Assembly (NCBI GenBank): GCA_964393185.1
Contig: CAYMSO010000007.1
Coordinates: 24,278 to 88,277, forward strand
Source of the DNA: CAYMSO01 sp964393185
Lineage (GTDB): Bacteria; Patescibacteriota; Dojkabacteria; J137
Reading direction: 5' to 3'
Length of the DNA: 64,000 nucleotides
In this document: positions 17,604 to 29,800 of the stretch, piece by piece
How the letters are laid out: every line of letters starts with the position of its first letter
How positions within the stretch are numbered: the first letter of the stretch is position 1
Translations under genes and position numbers: made by a program
The notes under the pieces: generated by a model
The model's database searches: none
Told to the model about the DNA's origin: nothing
Seen by the model: the letters and a program-made list of their open reading frames with translations, nothing else

Positions 17604-18473
17604 TTAATGACTCTCCATTGCCAAGCTTAAAAAAACAGCTGTAAGCATAAAGAATACAAAAGCTTGAATTGCTCCGACAAAAATTTCTAGACCTAAAAAT
17701 GGCAAGGTAGCCACACCAAATGTAAGAGCTGTAAGTACACTCAACAATACTTCGCCTGCAAAAATATTGCCAAATAAACGGAAAGCAAACGAAATTATCT
17801 TTCCGATTTCTGATATTAACTCAAGAATTCCAACTATTGCACTAATGCCGCTAGAAAAATCTATGTACCTTTTTAAAAACATTGGTCCTCGCACTACAAT
17901 TCCCACAGCATTTGTTACAACTACAGAGATTATTGCCAATGCTATAGTCATAGACAAATCTGCACTTGGAGCCCTAAATATTGGAGCAAAACTTTCGTTT
18001 TCTATAATTCCTTTATTTGATAGTAAACAACTTCCACTTACTAAACACAAGATATTTTTATCTGTTTCTATTTCTGCTTTATTTGTAGATTCCTTAGCTT
18101 TTAGTATTTCTATAAATTCGATGTTATTAATTTTTTGCGGATCTTCTACAATTCCTATTCCAGGTACAATTGGCAGTAAACCAGAGTAGTTAGAGGCTAA
18201 AATAAAAACAAAAAAGGTGAGCAAGAAACCAAAATATTTATGTACATGCTTTTCTCCAAGTATATCTTTTGCCATTCCCCAAAGAACTTCGTATATAACT
18301 TCAATCATTAACTGTAGTTTGCCTGGATTAAAGCTACTTAATCTGTAAGATCCTACTACCAAAAAAAAGGTTAAAAAAATGGCTGTTACAACAGCCATTA
18401 TCATAGAATTAGTTATTGCTATTCCACTTATATCAAAAATCGTTTCTGGGACAAAAGAAATATGTATATCCAT
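17604..18473 (-). CDS. atpB: F-type ATP synthase a subunit
   Basis: 289 aa with five to six membrane helices. FRLFGNIFAGEVLLSVL holds the essential arginine facing the c-ring. The loop between the second and third helices is enlarged by roughly 60 residues (about 110-170) and contains two cysteines (CLVSGSC). First gene of the operon, preceded by a near-consensus promoter. Confidence 0.93.
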   Translation of the reverse strand: MDIHISFVPETIFDISGIAITNSMIMAVVTAIFLTFFLVVGSYRLSSFNPGKLQLMIEVIYEVLWGMAKDILGEKHVHKYFGFLLTFFVFILASNYSGLLPIVPGIGIVEDPQKINNIEFIEILKAKESTNKAEIETDKNILCLVSGSCLLSNKGIIENESFAPIFRAPSADLSMTIALAIISVVVTNAVGIVVRGPMFLKRYIDFSSGISAIVGILELISEIGKIISFAFRLFGNIFAGEVLLSVLTALTFGVATLPFLGLEIFVGAIQAFVFFMLTAVFLSLAMESH

Positions 18474-18521
18474 TTGTGTGTTGCTTAAGAGTTAACTATG
18501 CATAAACCAACATTCAACGAG

Positions 18522-18550
18522 ATTGTATATCTGCAACCAAAAACTGTCAA
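18522..18550 (-). promoter_or_regulatory. Promoter of the ATP synthase operon
   Basis: On the minus strand TTGACA (18545-18550), 17-base spacer, TACAAT (18522-18527). Start of transcription is expected near 18515, about 42 bases before the atpB start. Confidence 0.75.
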
Positions 18551-18642
18551 TATTTTATTAATTGCAAAAGTATAGTAAAATGAAGTTTGCGTCATTACTA
18601 CAAATTCTGCTTCCAAATATTAGTGACTCATCTTTGCAAAAA

Positions 18643-18651
18643 TGCTATAAT
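18643..18651 (+). promoter_or_regulatory. Extended -10 promoter for the 18672 gene
   Basis: TGCTATAAT, an extended -10 element, about 20 bases before the ATG at 18672; no clear -35 box. The predicted leader is short and A/T-only. Confidence 0.45.
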
Positions 18652-18671
18652 TATATAGTAAATATATATAA

Positions 18672-19634
18672 ATGAACGATAATAGTGAAGATCTCCCAGG
18701 AAGACACGGCGAGAATTATATTTGGATGGCTATATATCAAGAAGCTAGGGAGCTGGCAACAAAGTTTGTAAAGATGTTTGATGAACAAATAGAATTAGAT
18801 TCGAACCAACCGCTTATTAAGCAAGATAACTTTGAAGAATTGCCTGATGGAGTTATTGAGCTTACAGAAAAGCTTTTATCTCCGGACATAAGCAATGTAG
18901 AGGTTTGTAATTTCATTCTTGAAACTTTAGGTTTAGACCTAGAGACATTTTATCTTTCTATGGGAAAAGATGTAACTGACATTAAGCAAAGTGAAGAACG
19001 AATTAAGAACAGTCTAATTTCTAAGGTTAGACCATTGTTTCTAGATAAGGACGCTATAAAATTTAGAAGAGGAATTATTAACAAAAGAAAAATTGATATG
19101 CATTTTGGTCAATATAGAGCAGAAAATAAGCGAAAATTAATCGAGATGAATAAAAAAGACGCATTTATACTTGCAGAAGATGCTAAAGCAGGAATAGAAT
19201 TTGCTATATTAAATATACAAGATACAGAGGGATCTTTTCAATTTGACAATATAGTAGCTCAAGCGAAAACTGGAACGCCACAGTATTATCAGGAATTACG
19301 ATTAAATACTTACTATATTACCAAGTTTATTTTGGCTGTCAAGCACTTAAGAGAAAATCCATCTGACCTTGCACAGGCTGAAGTAACACTACAAGATGTA
19401 ATAGAAGTTATCAACCGTCAGATACCAGAGAAAATAATAGAAAGTAGAGAGACTGAAAGTATAGAAAAGCTCAAATGGTTAATAGGTCAATTAATAATGC
19501 GCTTTAAAAATAATCAAATCCCAGGACATCCAGAGTATTCTGAATTGTACCAAAAATTAGTGGCAGCCTATTCCGAAGAATATAAAAGACGTATGAGTAT
19601 GAAGAGTAGAAGGCAAGATCCTGAGGAGAACTGA
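18672..19634 (+). CDS. Uncharacterised helical protein
   Basis: 320 aa, not recognised. No signal peptide or membrane segment; mostly charged helices, with an Arg/Lys-rich C-terminus (EEYKRRMSMKSRRQDPEEN). The central part (residues 110-160) is basic: FRRGIINKRKIDMHFGQYRAENKRK. It stands alone, divergent from the ATP synthase operon, with its own extended -10 promoter. Cytoplasmic, possibly nucleic-acid-associated because of its charge; this is only a guess. Confidence 0.7.
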   Translation: MNDNSEDLPGRHGENYIWMAIYQEARELATKFVKMFDEQIELDSNQPLIKQDNFEELPDGVIELTEKLLSPDISNVEVCNFILETLGLDLETFYLSMGKDVTDIKQSEERIKNSLISKVRPLFLDKDAIKFRRGIINKRKIDMHFGQYRAENKRKLIEMNKKDAFILAEDAKAGIEFAILNIQDTEGSFQFDNIVAQAKTGTPQYYQELRLNTYYITKFILAVKHLRENPSDLAQAEVTLQDVIEVINRQIPEKIIESRETESIEKLKWLIGQLIMRFKNNQIPGHPEYSELYQKLVAAYSEEYKRRMSMKSRRQDPEEN

Positions 19635-19676
19635 TATATTATAGATGTGTTTTTATAACAAGATTATACATCACTT

Positions 19677-20126
19677 CTAAAAACCTCGATTTACTGCTCT
19701 ATTTACATCAGATATGTGGTGATTTAGATGACTAATTACTGAAGTAAGTAACTCATTTATACTATAGTCTCTAGAGCCTTTTTTATATTTCATGTTTTTA
19801 ACTTTTTTGTTTTGTACCACTTTTTTAATTCTACTGTGCGCTTTCAGCAATAATTCAACTAATTCTTTGGTTTGAAAGGACTTTAATGATTCAATTCCAT
19901 TCTGATTTATATCTGTATATTTCCCCTCCAGCAGTTTGAATTTAACGCGTTTTTCAAGAGACTCCAGATTATCTGCATAATAGCAATGCCAAAAAGTTAT
20001 ATGAGCTAGAATATCCTTTGCATTCCATTCTTTGTACACTAAAATTTTCTCTGAATTATTGCCAATCAAAGCTACTAAATCTTCTAGCTTTAATGTAATT
20101 TGGTTAAATAAGTCCAAATTTGTCAT
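19677..20126 (-). CDS. ClbS/DfsB-like four-helix bundle protein
   Basis: 149 aa. The segment YKEWNAKDILAHITFWHCYYAD is the conserved 'W..kdvlaHl..W...' motif of the ClbS/DfsB (DUF1706) branch of the DinB-like superfamily, and HLNHHISDVNR near the C-terminus gives the last helix. ClbS protects E. coli from colibactin by hydrolysing its cyclopropane warhead; most relatives are uncharacterised. Its start overlaps the end of a second, more typical copy upstream (ATGA), so the two are coupled. Confidence 0.65.
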   Translation of the reverse strand: MTNLDLFNQITLKLEDLVALIGNNSEKILVYKEWNAKDILAHITFWHCYYADNLESLEKRVKFKLLEGKYTDINQNGIESLKSFQTKELVELLLKAHSRIKKVVQNKKVKNMKYKKGSRDYSINELLTSVISHLNHHISDVNRAVNRGF

Positions 20127-20617
20127 TTTTTAATTTGTTTTTTTATTAATTCATTTGCCCAAACATAATGGCTTGGCAAAACAGATGCAAGATAACTACC
20201 AAGTGATGTACTGCCAGTCCATTTATACTTTTTCTTTTCAAATAACTCTTCGTCAGAGTGTTTTTTAATTATTTCTAAAATCTGCTGATGTTTTTTTCTT
20301 AATCTATTCAATATCTCGTCAAATGCAACATCTTTATAATCTAAATATAATTTTTCGTTTAGTAGGGGTACAGTTTTAAAAGTATAACCTGGTGCAGGTA
20401 CTTGTGGTTGTTCACCCTTCATCCCTAAATCATACCAATCAATAAACAATTCATCCCAAGCAACTAAATGTGCAAGTACATCTTTTAGTGTTCTATTATC
20501 AAAAATAACAGCCTCAAGATTAGCTTCATCCCTAAAATGCTTCACATATTCTTCTAGTTTGGTTAATTCTTTTTCACCAAAATCAATCAATTCTTGTTTT
20601 GTTCTAGCTCTTGCCAT
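20123..20617 (-). CDS. ClbS/DfsB family protein
   Basis: 164 aa. ARTKQELIDFGEKELTKLEEYV at the N-terminus, TLKDVLAHLVAWDELFIDWY, and the closing LASVLPSHYVWANELIKKQ match the ClbS/DfsB family well. This copy heads a two-gene operon with the shorter paralogue. Substrate here is unknown; detoxification of a reactive small molecule is the family-based hypothesis. Confidence 0.8.
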   Translation of the reverse strand: MARARTKQELIDFGEKELTKLEEYVKHFRDEANLEAVIFDNRTLKDVLAHLVAWDELFIDWYDLGMKGEQPQVPAPGYTFKTVPLLNEKLYLDYKDVAFDEILNRLRKKHQQILEIIKKHSDEELFEKKKYKWTGSTSLGSYLASVLPSHYVWANELIKKQIKK

Positions 20618-20815
20618 TATATTTAATTAATATTAATACCTAATAATACATGTAAATTGATCCTCTTACATTATTTTGATGTCAGAAATTTCTATTTAAA
20701 AACCTTTATGATATTATTCATTGTACTCTCATTTTCTACTGGCAGGTTTTTAGGTTTAATAGCAACTTGGTAAGAAGTTGCATATTGCTTTCTATCTTAG
20801 AAATTTATAAACACT

Positions 20816-23800
20816 ATGAAAATCATCAAAAAGCAAGTTCGAAAGATCTCACTTGTTAAGATGTCTGCAATCTACTTTTCTACTTTTTTGGCATTTTCTC
20901 CACTAACTGCAACTTTTGCTCAAATCTCTGCCAATGTTAACAACTATGATTTTGAAGTAAGAGAATTTAATACTGAAACACTCGAGCCAAATCAAGAAGT
21001 TGAAATCCCAATCAAAATTGACAATTTGGGAACACAGAGTTGGTATAAAGATGATCTTTCTGGTACGCCCAAAATACAGTTAAGCTATAAAATAACAGAT
21101 AGTGCAAACAATATTGTAGAAGGCGAAAAAACTGATTTACTCGCAGATGTACTTGATATAAGCGCTGCACCAAACAATATTTTAGATGCAAATCAAAAAT
21201 TAAAAATTAAAGCACCTGATTTGGAAGGGAGTTACTCTTTAGAGGTAATGCTTTTTGACAACGAAAAACAAATATTAATAGAATCTTCTAATAAAGAAAA
21301 GAATATATTTAATTTACTAGTTGAAATTCCCCTAACCCCAGATATAACTAGTCCAACTGGAGCATTAGAAATTATAAAAGTAATTCCAGATTCACTTCCA
21401 GAAACTGAAACTATAGGTACAAATATAAATATTAAATTAACTGCAAATGATCCTCAGGTAGATGGAGCTTTAACATCGGGTATTTCAGAATATATATTGT
21501 CTGATTCTTCAGTTTTTGCAAATTCTGAGTGGCTATCTTGGAGCCAATCTACTGAGTTAGTTATAAATAGAACACTACAAAATATTCCTGGTGAACATTC
21601 ATTCTATGTAAAATTTAAAGATGCAGTGGGTAATATATCTCAAATATATTCTGATACAATAAATTTTGTATCCACAGCTCCGATAGGAAGTATAGAAGTA
21701 GACAAGGATGAATTAGTAAATGTTTCTAATGATTCCACTCCTCAACTCCAAGTCCAGGATAACAATTTAAAAATTTACCTTAACGCTACAAGCAATGTAG
21801 GAGTTTCGGAATATAAATTAGCTTACACAGATCAAATTCTATCTTCTAATAGCGAAATTGAACAATTTTTGAATAACCATAGTTGGAATGCTTTTACAAA
21901 TACCACACTAAGTTCACAACAGGAGGTTAAAGACCTTGTGCTAACTGACGAGACCGGAAGCTATTATTTTTTTGTTAAGTATAAAAACTTACAAGGTCAA
22001 GAATCAGAAATTTATTCTACAAGCATTAATTATCAAAAATACAATATTACACCAGAACTTACTGCATCCTCACAACAAGCACTTTTTGCAGGAGATATGG
22101 AATTTTCGGCAACTATAAAAAATAGTGGGGAAGATATAGGTTACAACGCAAGAATAGAAGTTGTTCTTCCTAAGGGATTCAGTTTTATAGAACCAATGTC
22201 TGCGAATGGTAAGGCAGCCATTATACCTACATTTATTTCTACGAACCAAGCAGGAAATCAAATTTTAGTTTACCAAGGGGTTGCTGATTTGTTGACTGGA
22301 GAATCTGTAACCATTAACTCGAAAATAAAAGTAGGTGGACAGAATGACGGTTATAAGATAGGAGATATAGTTCCAATCCAAGTAAAAGGCCAGTTATTTA
22401 AAAGATCGAATTTTATTACAGGATTCGAAACAAATGTAATAGCACAAGTTGAGTTAAAACCCTTTATTGTAAATTACAATGAACAAGGTAACCAAGAACA
22501 CCTTGTTGGAGATATTGTAGATAATAATGTAGAAATTAGAACAAACGAAGAAATTCCTTCGGATGAATCTCAAAATGAGTTAGATCCGATAGAGGCAAGC
22601 CCACTAGTTGTCGAATTTGAACTAACAAATGGCGTAAATTATGTAGATGGCTCTCAACAAGTATTAATAAACGGCGTGCCCGCAGCTGTTGCTTTCCAAA
22701 TTGTCGAAATGATTAACAGCAATCCTATTTTAGTTTGGATGTTAGGACAAGTTGATGTTAACACAGTAATACAGATTTTCTTTCAAACAGAAATAGAAAA
22801 AATAGAAAGTCAGGACGAAATAAGCACTGATTTTGTAGATCACAACGAAGAACTAAATAATAATTTATTAGTATCGGGAGATTATACTAATCCATGCAGT
22901 GTTGCCGATTTACTAGCTGATAATTGTGAAGAATCGAAAGAATACTCAGAAATAATAGGAAATAACATTACTGCAAAATACTTTGATGTACAAAAATGGT
23001 CAAATATAGATAGTGAAGAATTAGAACCTAATAGCATAATCACATATACAATAAGAATTGAAACTAGTAAATATTACGATTTAACGGGAATAGAAATTAT
23101 TGATTTATTGCCGGATGGAGTTAGCTTTGATCCAAACCAAAGTAATTTACAATTTAATAATGACATACAACTAGATTTATTTGACGTAAGTCAAGACACA
23201 TTAACAGGGGAAACAAAATTAGTCTGGAGAATAAACAATCAATCAGGAATAGAAGCAGGTACAGTATACCAATTTAGCTACGATGTGCGAGTCAATCAGA
23301 ATTATACAAATAAAAATGATAATGGTGATTACAGAATAGTATCAGACGATATCCTAACGAGTTTAGTAACAGTTAGAGGCGTTTGGTCAGATATAAATAA
23401 CACTATAAGAGAAGAAACAGTTGAAGAACGAATTAAAGAAGAAACTGCTACGACAAATGATAGTTTAAGTGAACCTAAATTCGAAAAAGGTATCAAATTA
23501 GCAAATACTCAAGATGACTATTCCGATAATGTAATGGCTCGAATCGGAGATAAATTCGATATTTATACACTAATTACTTTTCCAGAAAACACACCTACAA
23601 AAGATTTTAACTTTAGAACATATTTACCAGTCGGTACAAAACTTGTAGAAGACTCTTTGAATGTTACTCCTACTGGGACATTTTCTAAAGATCCAACGTA
23701 TCAACAATCAATTGCTGGAGGGTATTTGTTTGATTTGGGCAAAGTAGAAGGAGGTAGCACTTTTAGAATAGATTATCAGATTGAAGTGTTAGATGATGCT

Positions 23801-26800
23801 AATTTAAAAGAAGCAGTTATTGTAAGGAACCTTTTTAGAGTTGACTATAAAAATATAGTAGACTCTAAGTTTACTTTTAGAGATGAAGTTACACTAAATT
23901 TAATAGAGCCTATTATACAAGTTAGAAAAAGGATAGTTGATGGTTATCTAGCTCGAGGCGAAATTTCTACTGTTGAATTAAGAATCAAAAATACGGGGCA
24001 TGACTCTGCTTATAATTTAAACTTAAAAGATACTATTCCTAACAATACTGTACTCATTAATGTTAATAATCAGTTTTCTATTATTAGCAATCTAGGCAAT
24101 ACATTCAATGTAGTTTATAACGATAATACGCAAGAATTTGAGATGAGTAATTTTGATCTGTTGCCAAGCGAGCAAATTATTATAAATTATCAAATTCTAA
24201 CAAATGAGCAGGTTATTTTTGGAGACAAGATCAATAGCATAGTCACCGTATCAGAATATTCTAATAGGCCTGAAGAAGATACATTAATAGCTCGAAACTA
24301 TCCGGCAAAAACTTATAACTTTAACTGGAAAGCAGCTGAACCATTATTAATAACTGATTTAAATATTAATCCGCAAATTAATACCGGACTAAATGTAACT
24401 AGGGATCAACAATTTAAATTGAAAGCAATAGTTAAGACAGTAGGAAAAGCACCAGTTTACAATACATCAATACAAGTTGACGTAAGCTTTTTAACAAAAT
24501 TTGCAGAAGATATTAATAGTATTCCTTTTAAATTGTACTTAGACGAAGTAGAAACTCTAGATTATGAATTTTCTGTTTCTGAAGGCGTTTACATTTTTGA
24601 AGGAATAAATTTAGGACCAAACAGTACATTCCAAATTGATTTTGATTTAACAGTTCCTGAATTTGCAGATTTTGATAGCGAATATCTAGTTTCTATTTCC
24701 GCCATTGGTAAGGACAAATTGGGAAATAATATAAGAAAAGATGGTTCTAACGAAACAAACACCGATACGGACTCCGATGATAGAACAGAAGAAAATATTA
24801 AAATAGTTCGCCTCTCTCCAAGTGACATAAGAGGAGAAATAACTTTCCAAATTGCCGGGCAATCAGCTAATATTACTAATCAAAGTTCAGTAGATACTGT
24901 TACATATCAATTAGAATCTCAAAACAAAATAGTTGGAGTAAGATTTTCGAATGATGGCATTAATTGGTACACGCACGATGCACTAGATTTACTAGACAAT
25001 GCAACTTTACAAGCTCTTGGAATAGAAGGAAATTGGAATGTTTGGAATCAGTCAAATACCTTTGTAGATGATTGTGTAAGCAGTTTGAACGCATGTACTT
25101 TGAGCATAGAAGGAAATAATTATAAATTTGTAGAAGTTGTAGACTTACAAAACTATACAACAATTGTAGAGGGCAAAATTATAAAAGATACTACAGCACC
25201 AGCATTTCTTAATTTAAGTATTAGCCCTTTTGAAGGAGATTTAACCAATCCAGAATATACTGCGCTTCAAGATAATTACCTAAACTTTTATGCGTACGAT
25301 ACTTGTGTAGATGATGGATTACCACTAGCATGCGCGGGCATAGCTGAATTTTCTTACTCGACTGATAATCAAAACTGGTCCGAATGGCTACCTGCTCAAA
25401 ACGGGTTGAACAGTTACTTGGTAAGTTATCCTGTAATTGGAAATGGACAAAGTTATTTTGGCTATTTAAAAGTAAGAGATGCAGTGGGAAATGAATATCT
25501 AAGGCAAACAAGCGCTTTAGATCCTTATACGGATTTAGAACTGCAGAGTAACATTGTTGCAGACTCAATCAAATATACAAACAACATTCCACAGGTGACT
25601 TTAAATTTAAACAAAGGAGCAGAGTATACTGCTGACTCTTTAGTTGAACTTGGATTAGAAATTATCCAAACACCAGCAGGAATACAGCAAATCCGTTACC
25701 ACTACTCACAAAATGAATTTGACATAAATGCAGAATGGTTTGAGTACGTTTATTCTCAAAATTTAAATAGGTCTTTGAATAATACAATGGAGGATGGTGT
25801 AAAGGAGATTTGCGTTCAAGTTATGGATAATGCTGGTGCAGTTTCGAACATCGCATGCGACTCAATTATTCTTGATAATTCAGCACCTACTGGATTCTTA
25901 GTTATTAATAATGGAGAAGCTGATACGGAGCATAGAGATATAGTATTAAATATAGCGGCATCAGATCCTAATTTATTTGATGGTACGTTAGGAGTCTGGG
26001 GTCTTCAAATGCAGTTTTCGAAAACAGGAGAAGATTGTGCATTAATAATAAACACTGCAGAAAAAGCTAAGTGCGATTTGGCATGGACAAGCTGGGAAAA
26101 CTATTCCTCAACAAAAAATTGGGCTCTGGAAGATTTAATCGGTGATCAAAGAGTTTATCTAAGACTGAAAGACGCCTTAGGAAACTTGTCGAGTATCATA
26201 TCTTCTCATATTTCTTACAATCCTATTAAAGGTAGCGGAAACATTATCATTAACAATAACGATGCCTTTACAAATTCGAAGTATGTTAACTTGGATTTGA
26301 CATTTAATATGTCCGAATTCAACTGCAATTTGTGCACTAGACCAGCATTGATGAGATTTTACGAATCAAGCTCACTACCAGACAGCACGTTACCAGTTGC
26401 ACCAGGAATAAATCCAACTGAATCAGAACTGAATGGCTGGACAAATTGGCAGGAATATTCTTCTGCTTTGCAATGGGACATAGATAAAAATAATGTTTCG
26501 TATCCTAACTTCGGCTATAAAACGGTTTATGTTCAGTATCTGCTACCAAATACAACTTTGACCGATGTTTACTATGATTCTATTATTTATGCACCATATT
26601 ACTCAATAGATTATTACAAGATTGATGGCACAGGCATAAATATTTCTAATACAGCAACCAAAGATAATTTTGTAAAATACTCTACTTATCAACTAGATTT
26701 GTTACCAAGCGAAGTACTAAGCCAGGAATCTTTCAATATTAATTTTAATGCCAAAAATACTGGTTCTTTTACATGGCCTGCTGTAGAAACCGATACGAAT

Positions 26801-29800
26801 AAACCTGTAAGAATTACATATATCTGGAAAAGAACAGGAGGTGAACTACCAGAAGGCTGGACTTTGGATTTGGTACCTACCGAAATAAGAGGCAACTCAG
26901 TCATCTTACCAGAAGACATAAGCTGGCAAGAACAGCTACAAAATATAACCCTAAAAGTTAACACGCCAATATTCCCTGGAGAATACGAGTTATTAATAGA
27001 TGCTGTGCACGAAAGTACTGCCTGGTTTAGAGACTGGGGAAATTTTGCTCCGAAATATGATATTAATGTATTGTCTAATCCAGATAAACCATTAAGTCCC
27101 CCAGATTTTGGAGATGTAATGGGAGAAACAGATGCAATTGGAGGGCCCATACCTGTACCATATAACATAGACAGTGATGGTTGGATTGATAACTGTGAAG
27201 ACTACAGTTGGGATGGCTTACGGTTTAGTGGTAGAAACTGTGGCATACATGGTATATGGCAAGCACCTAGAGATACTGGTTACCATGCAATTTGTGAACC
27301 TATCAATGGCGGGCATTATGAATACGAAATCGTCACAGAAAATGACCGAGTATTTTTCTTCTGCCCAGGCAATACACAATATTGGGATACACAAGTTGGT
27401 TCACAAGTTGGTGTAGAAGTCCATTGGAATACAAGATCAGAAAACTCTCTAGGTGGATTCAGAATAATTGAATTCTTCCCTGTTAGAAAAACTTGGGATT
27501 CAAGATTTGAAGAACAATACAATGATGCAAAACTTTACCAAACAATTCCAGTCAATAGAAGTCAACCTGCTTCGGAGTATAAATTTACAATTCAACCAAG
27601 ATTTTTTAATGCAGGCACAGCTATATGGACTAATACTAACATTGAATTAGTAGCTATAAATAAGCCATTAGAGCAGGGCGGAGTGGAAGTAGCTTCGCCA
27701 TTTTATGATCCAGCTACCTGGCGAACTCCAAGTCGCTTAAGAGTTAACAATAATGCTAGTGGTTATGGCAGGGGGTCTGTTGCTGCGTTTACTTTTGATA
27801 TTAGAGTGCCCGAGTCAATGCCTTATGGTTTATACAAACAATGCTTTGTAATGACCAATGATCCGTGGATTCCATTCGAAAGACGTGATAGTTTCTGCAT
27901 TACAATGGATGTTCAGATGACTCAAAAAGAGCAAGGAGAATATTCTTGTCCCTTACCTCATCCAGTTTATAAAGATATGTCTACCGCCTCCGAAATAATC
28001 GGATATATACAACAAAATACACAATTTATTATTAAAGGTAGAGAACCAGGCTGGTCATTAATTATATTTCCTACTGGTGATCACCAAGAAGGATGGGTGG
28101 AAGACAATGCCTCGTGTTTTACAAACATTGTAATCATAGATAATGTGATTCCTACCCCAGTATTTGACATACTGCCCCAACCAACTGGAGATACAGGAAT
28201 AGTAATAAGATTTGACGGAGTTATAGTTAGAACAGGTCCAGACGACAGATTTACACCTATTACTGATTTAGATTATGGGGATCAAGTACAGGTCATTGGG
28301 GAAGCATTTATTGATGATAATAATTATGGAGGATGGTTACTTGTAAGACTACCCGACGGTACAGAAGGTTGGGTGCCAAAAGGTACTATTGCTCATGTTA
28401 ACGATCCACCCGATATTCAGGTCAGCTTAGTCCCCGATATGGTTAGAGTGCATATTTGCGGTACAAATGACATCCCTGTTTATCCTGCGCCAGGTGTCAA
28501 ATCTTATACTGTAGGAACTCTCAAGCCAGGGCAAAATATTGGAATTATTATGAAATGGCAAAACTGGTTTCAGGTTTACTTAAATAAAAACGGAGATACT
28601 GGCTGGGTCGAAAATTTACAAGGTATGTGTGAAGGATTTGTATATCCTAAAGGAGAGAATTATTGTGGCGGTGCTTTAGGTTATCCATACGAAAGAGATT
28701 ATGGAATCTCGAACTACGGAGACTACGGCATGAGACCTTCTGGATTCCACGACGCAGTCGATATTCCAGCTCCATATGGCACACCCGTACTGGCTGTTGA
28801 GTATGGAATAGTCAAGTTGTCGCAAAGGGATGGCCGTTGTTCAGATAATATGTACGGAGCTGGAATTTATGTTGACATTTATCACCCAAGATTGAATTTG
28901 ACTACCCGATACCTACATTTAAGCGAAAAAAATGTGAACGTTGGAGATGAGGTATTCAAAGGCATGATTATAGGCAAAACTGGTAATACAGGCTGTGTAG
29001 TTCCAAGACCAACCGCTTCGAATCCACTTGGGGGTACACATTTACATTTTAGGGTATTTGATCATAGCAAGAACTCTACAATTGATCCAAAATCCACTTG
29101 GGTTGGGGGAAATAATAGTTGTGAGGTAGGAGAAAACGATCAGACAAGTAAAAGATCACGAGTAGAAGAATTAATTAGACAACAAGAACAAGAGTGGGCA
29201 AATAGTGGAAGCTATACAGAAATGCCAGATTGGAGGGGCCAATTGCATCTATGGTCTAGCGAATGTAAAGTATGGGTAAAAGATTACCAAGATATTAAAT
29301 CTGGCGATATTGATGTGAGAGATGAATGGACAAACGGCCAATCTGGAGGAGCTCTTATATATAACCACCTTGCTGATGAAATATACTTGGTTGCAAATGG
29401 CATGTGGCTAGAATATATTGAACATGGTGGCCCCTGTGGTAAACCAGGATTGCCTATCGACACAAATGGAAAAAACATTGAACAATGGTCATATGCAACT
29501 GATCGAAGTGTAAATAATGGTATAGAAAGGGAATCAGCCAGATATCAAAGATTTCAGAATGGAACTTTATATTGGTATTGGTACATTAATACAGAAACTG
29601 CAAAATCCTTTGCTGTACTAGAAAAAATTTTTACAAAGTATAAAAGTCTAGGTGAGTGGTTCAGTCATTATGGTTATCCAATATCTGAAGAATACGAAGG
29701 AGGTTGCCAGTTATTTGAATTTGATTCTATTTGTAGAAAGGACAACTCATTAGAATTAAGTGAATGTATAGTAAATGGATCATGTAAAATAGACCAGCTA

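Noticed and set aside
25221..25568. A 115-codon minus-strand ORF (and others like it inside the giant gene, e.g. 26689-27168)
   Set aside because: It lies wholly inside the giant coding region and has no family pattern; a shadow frame.
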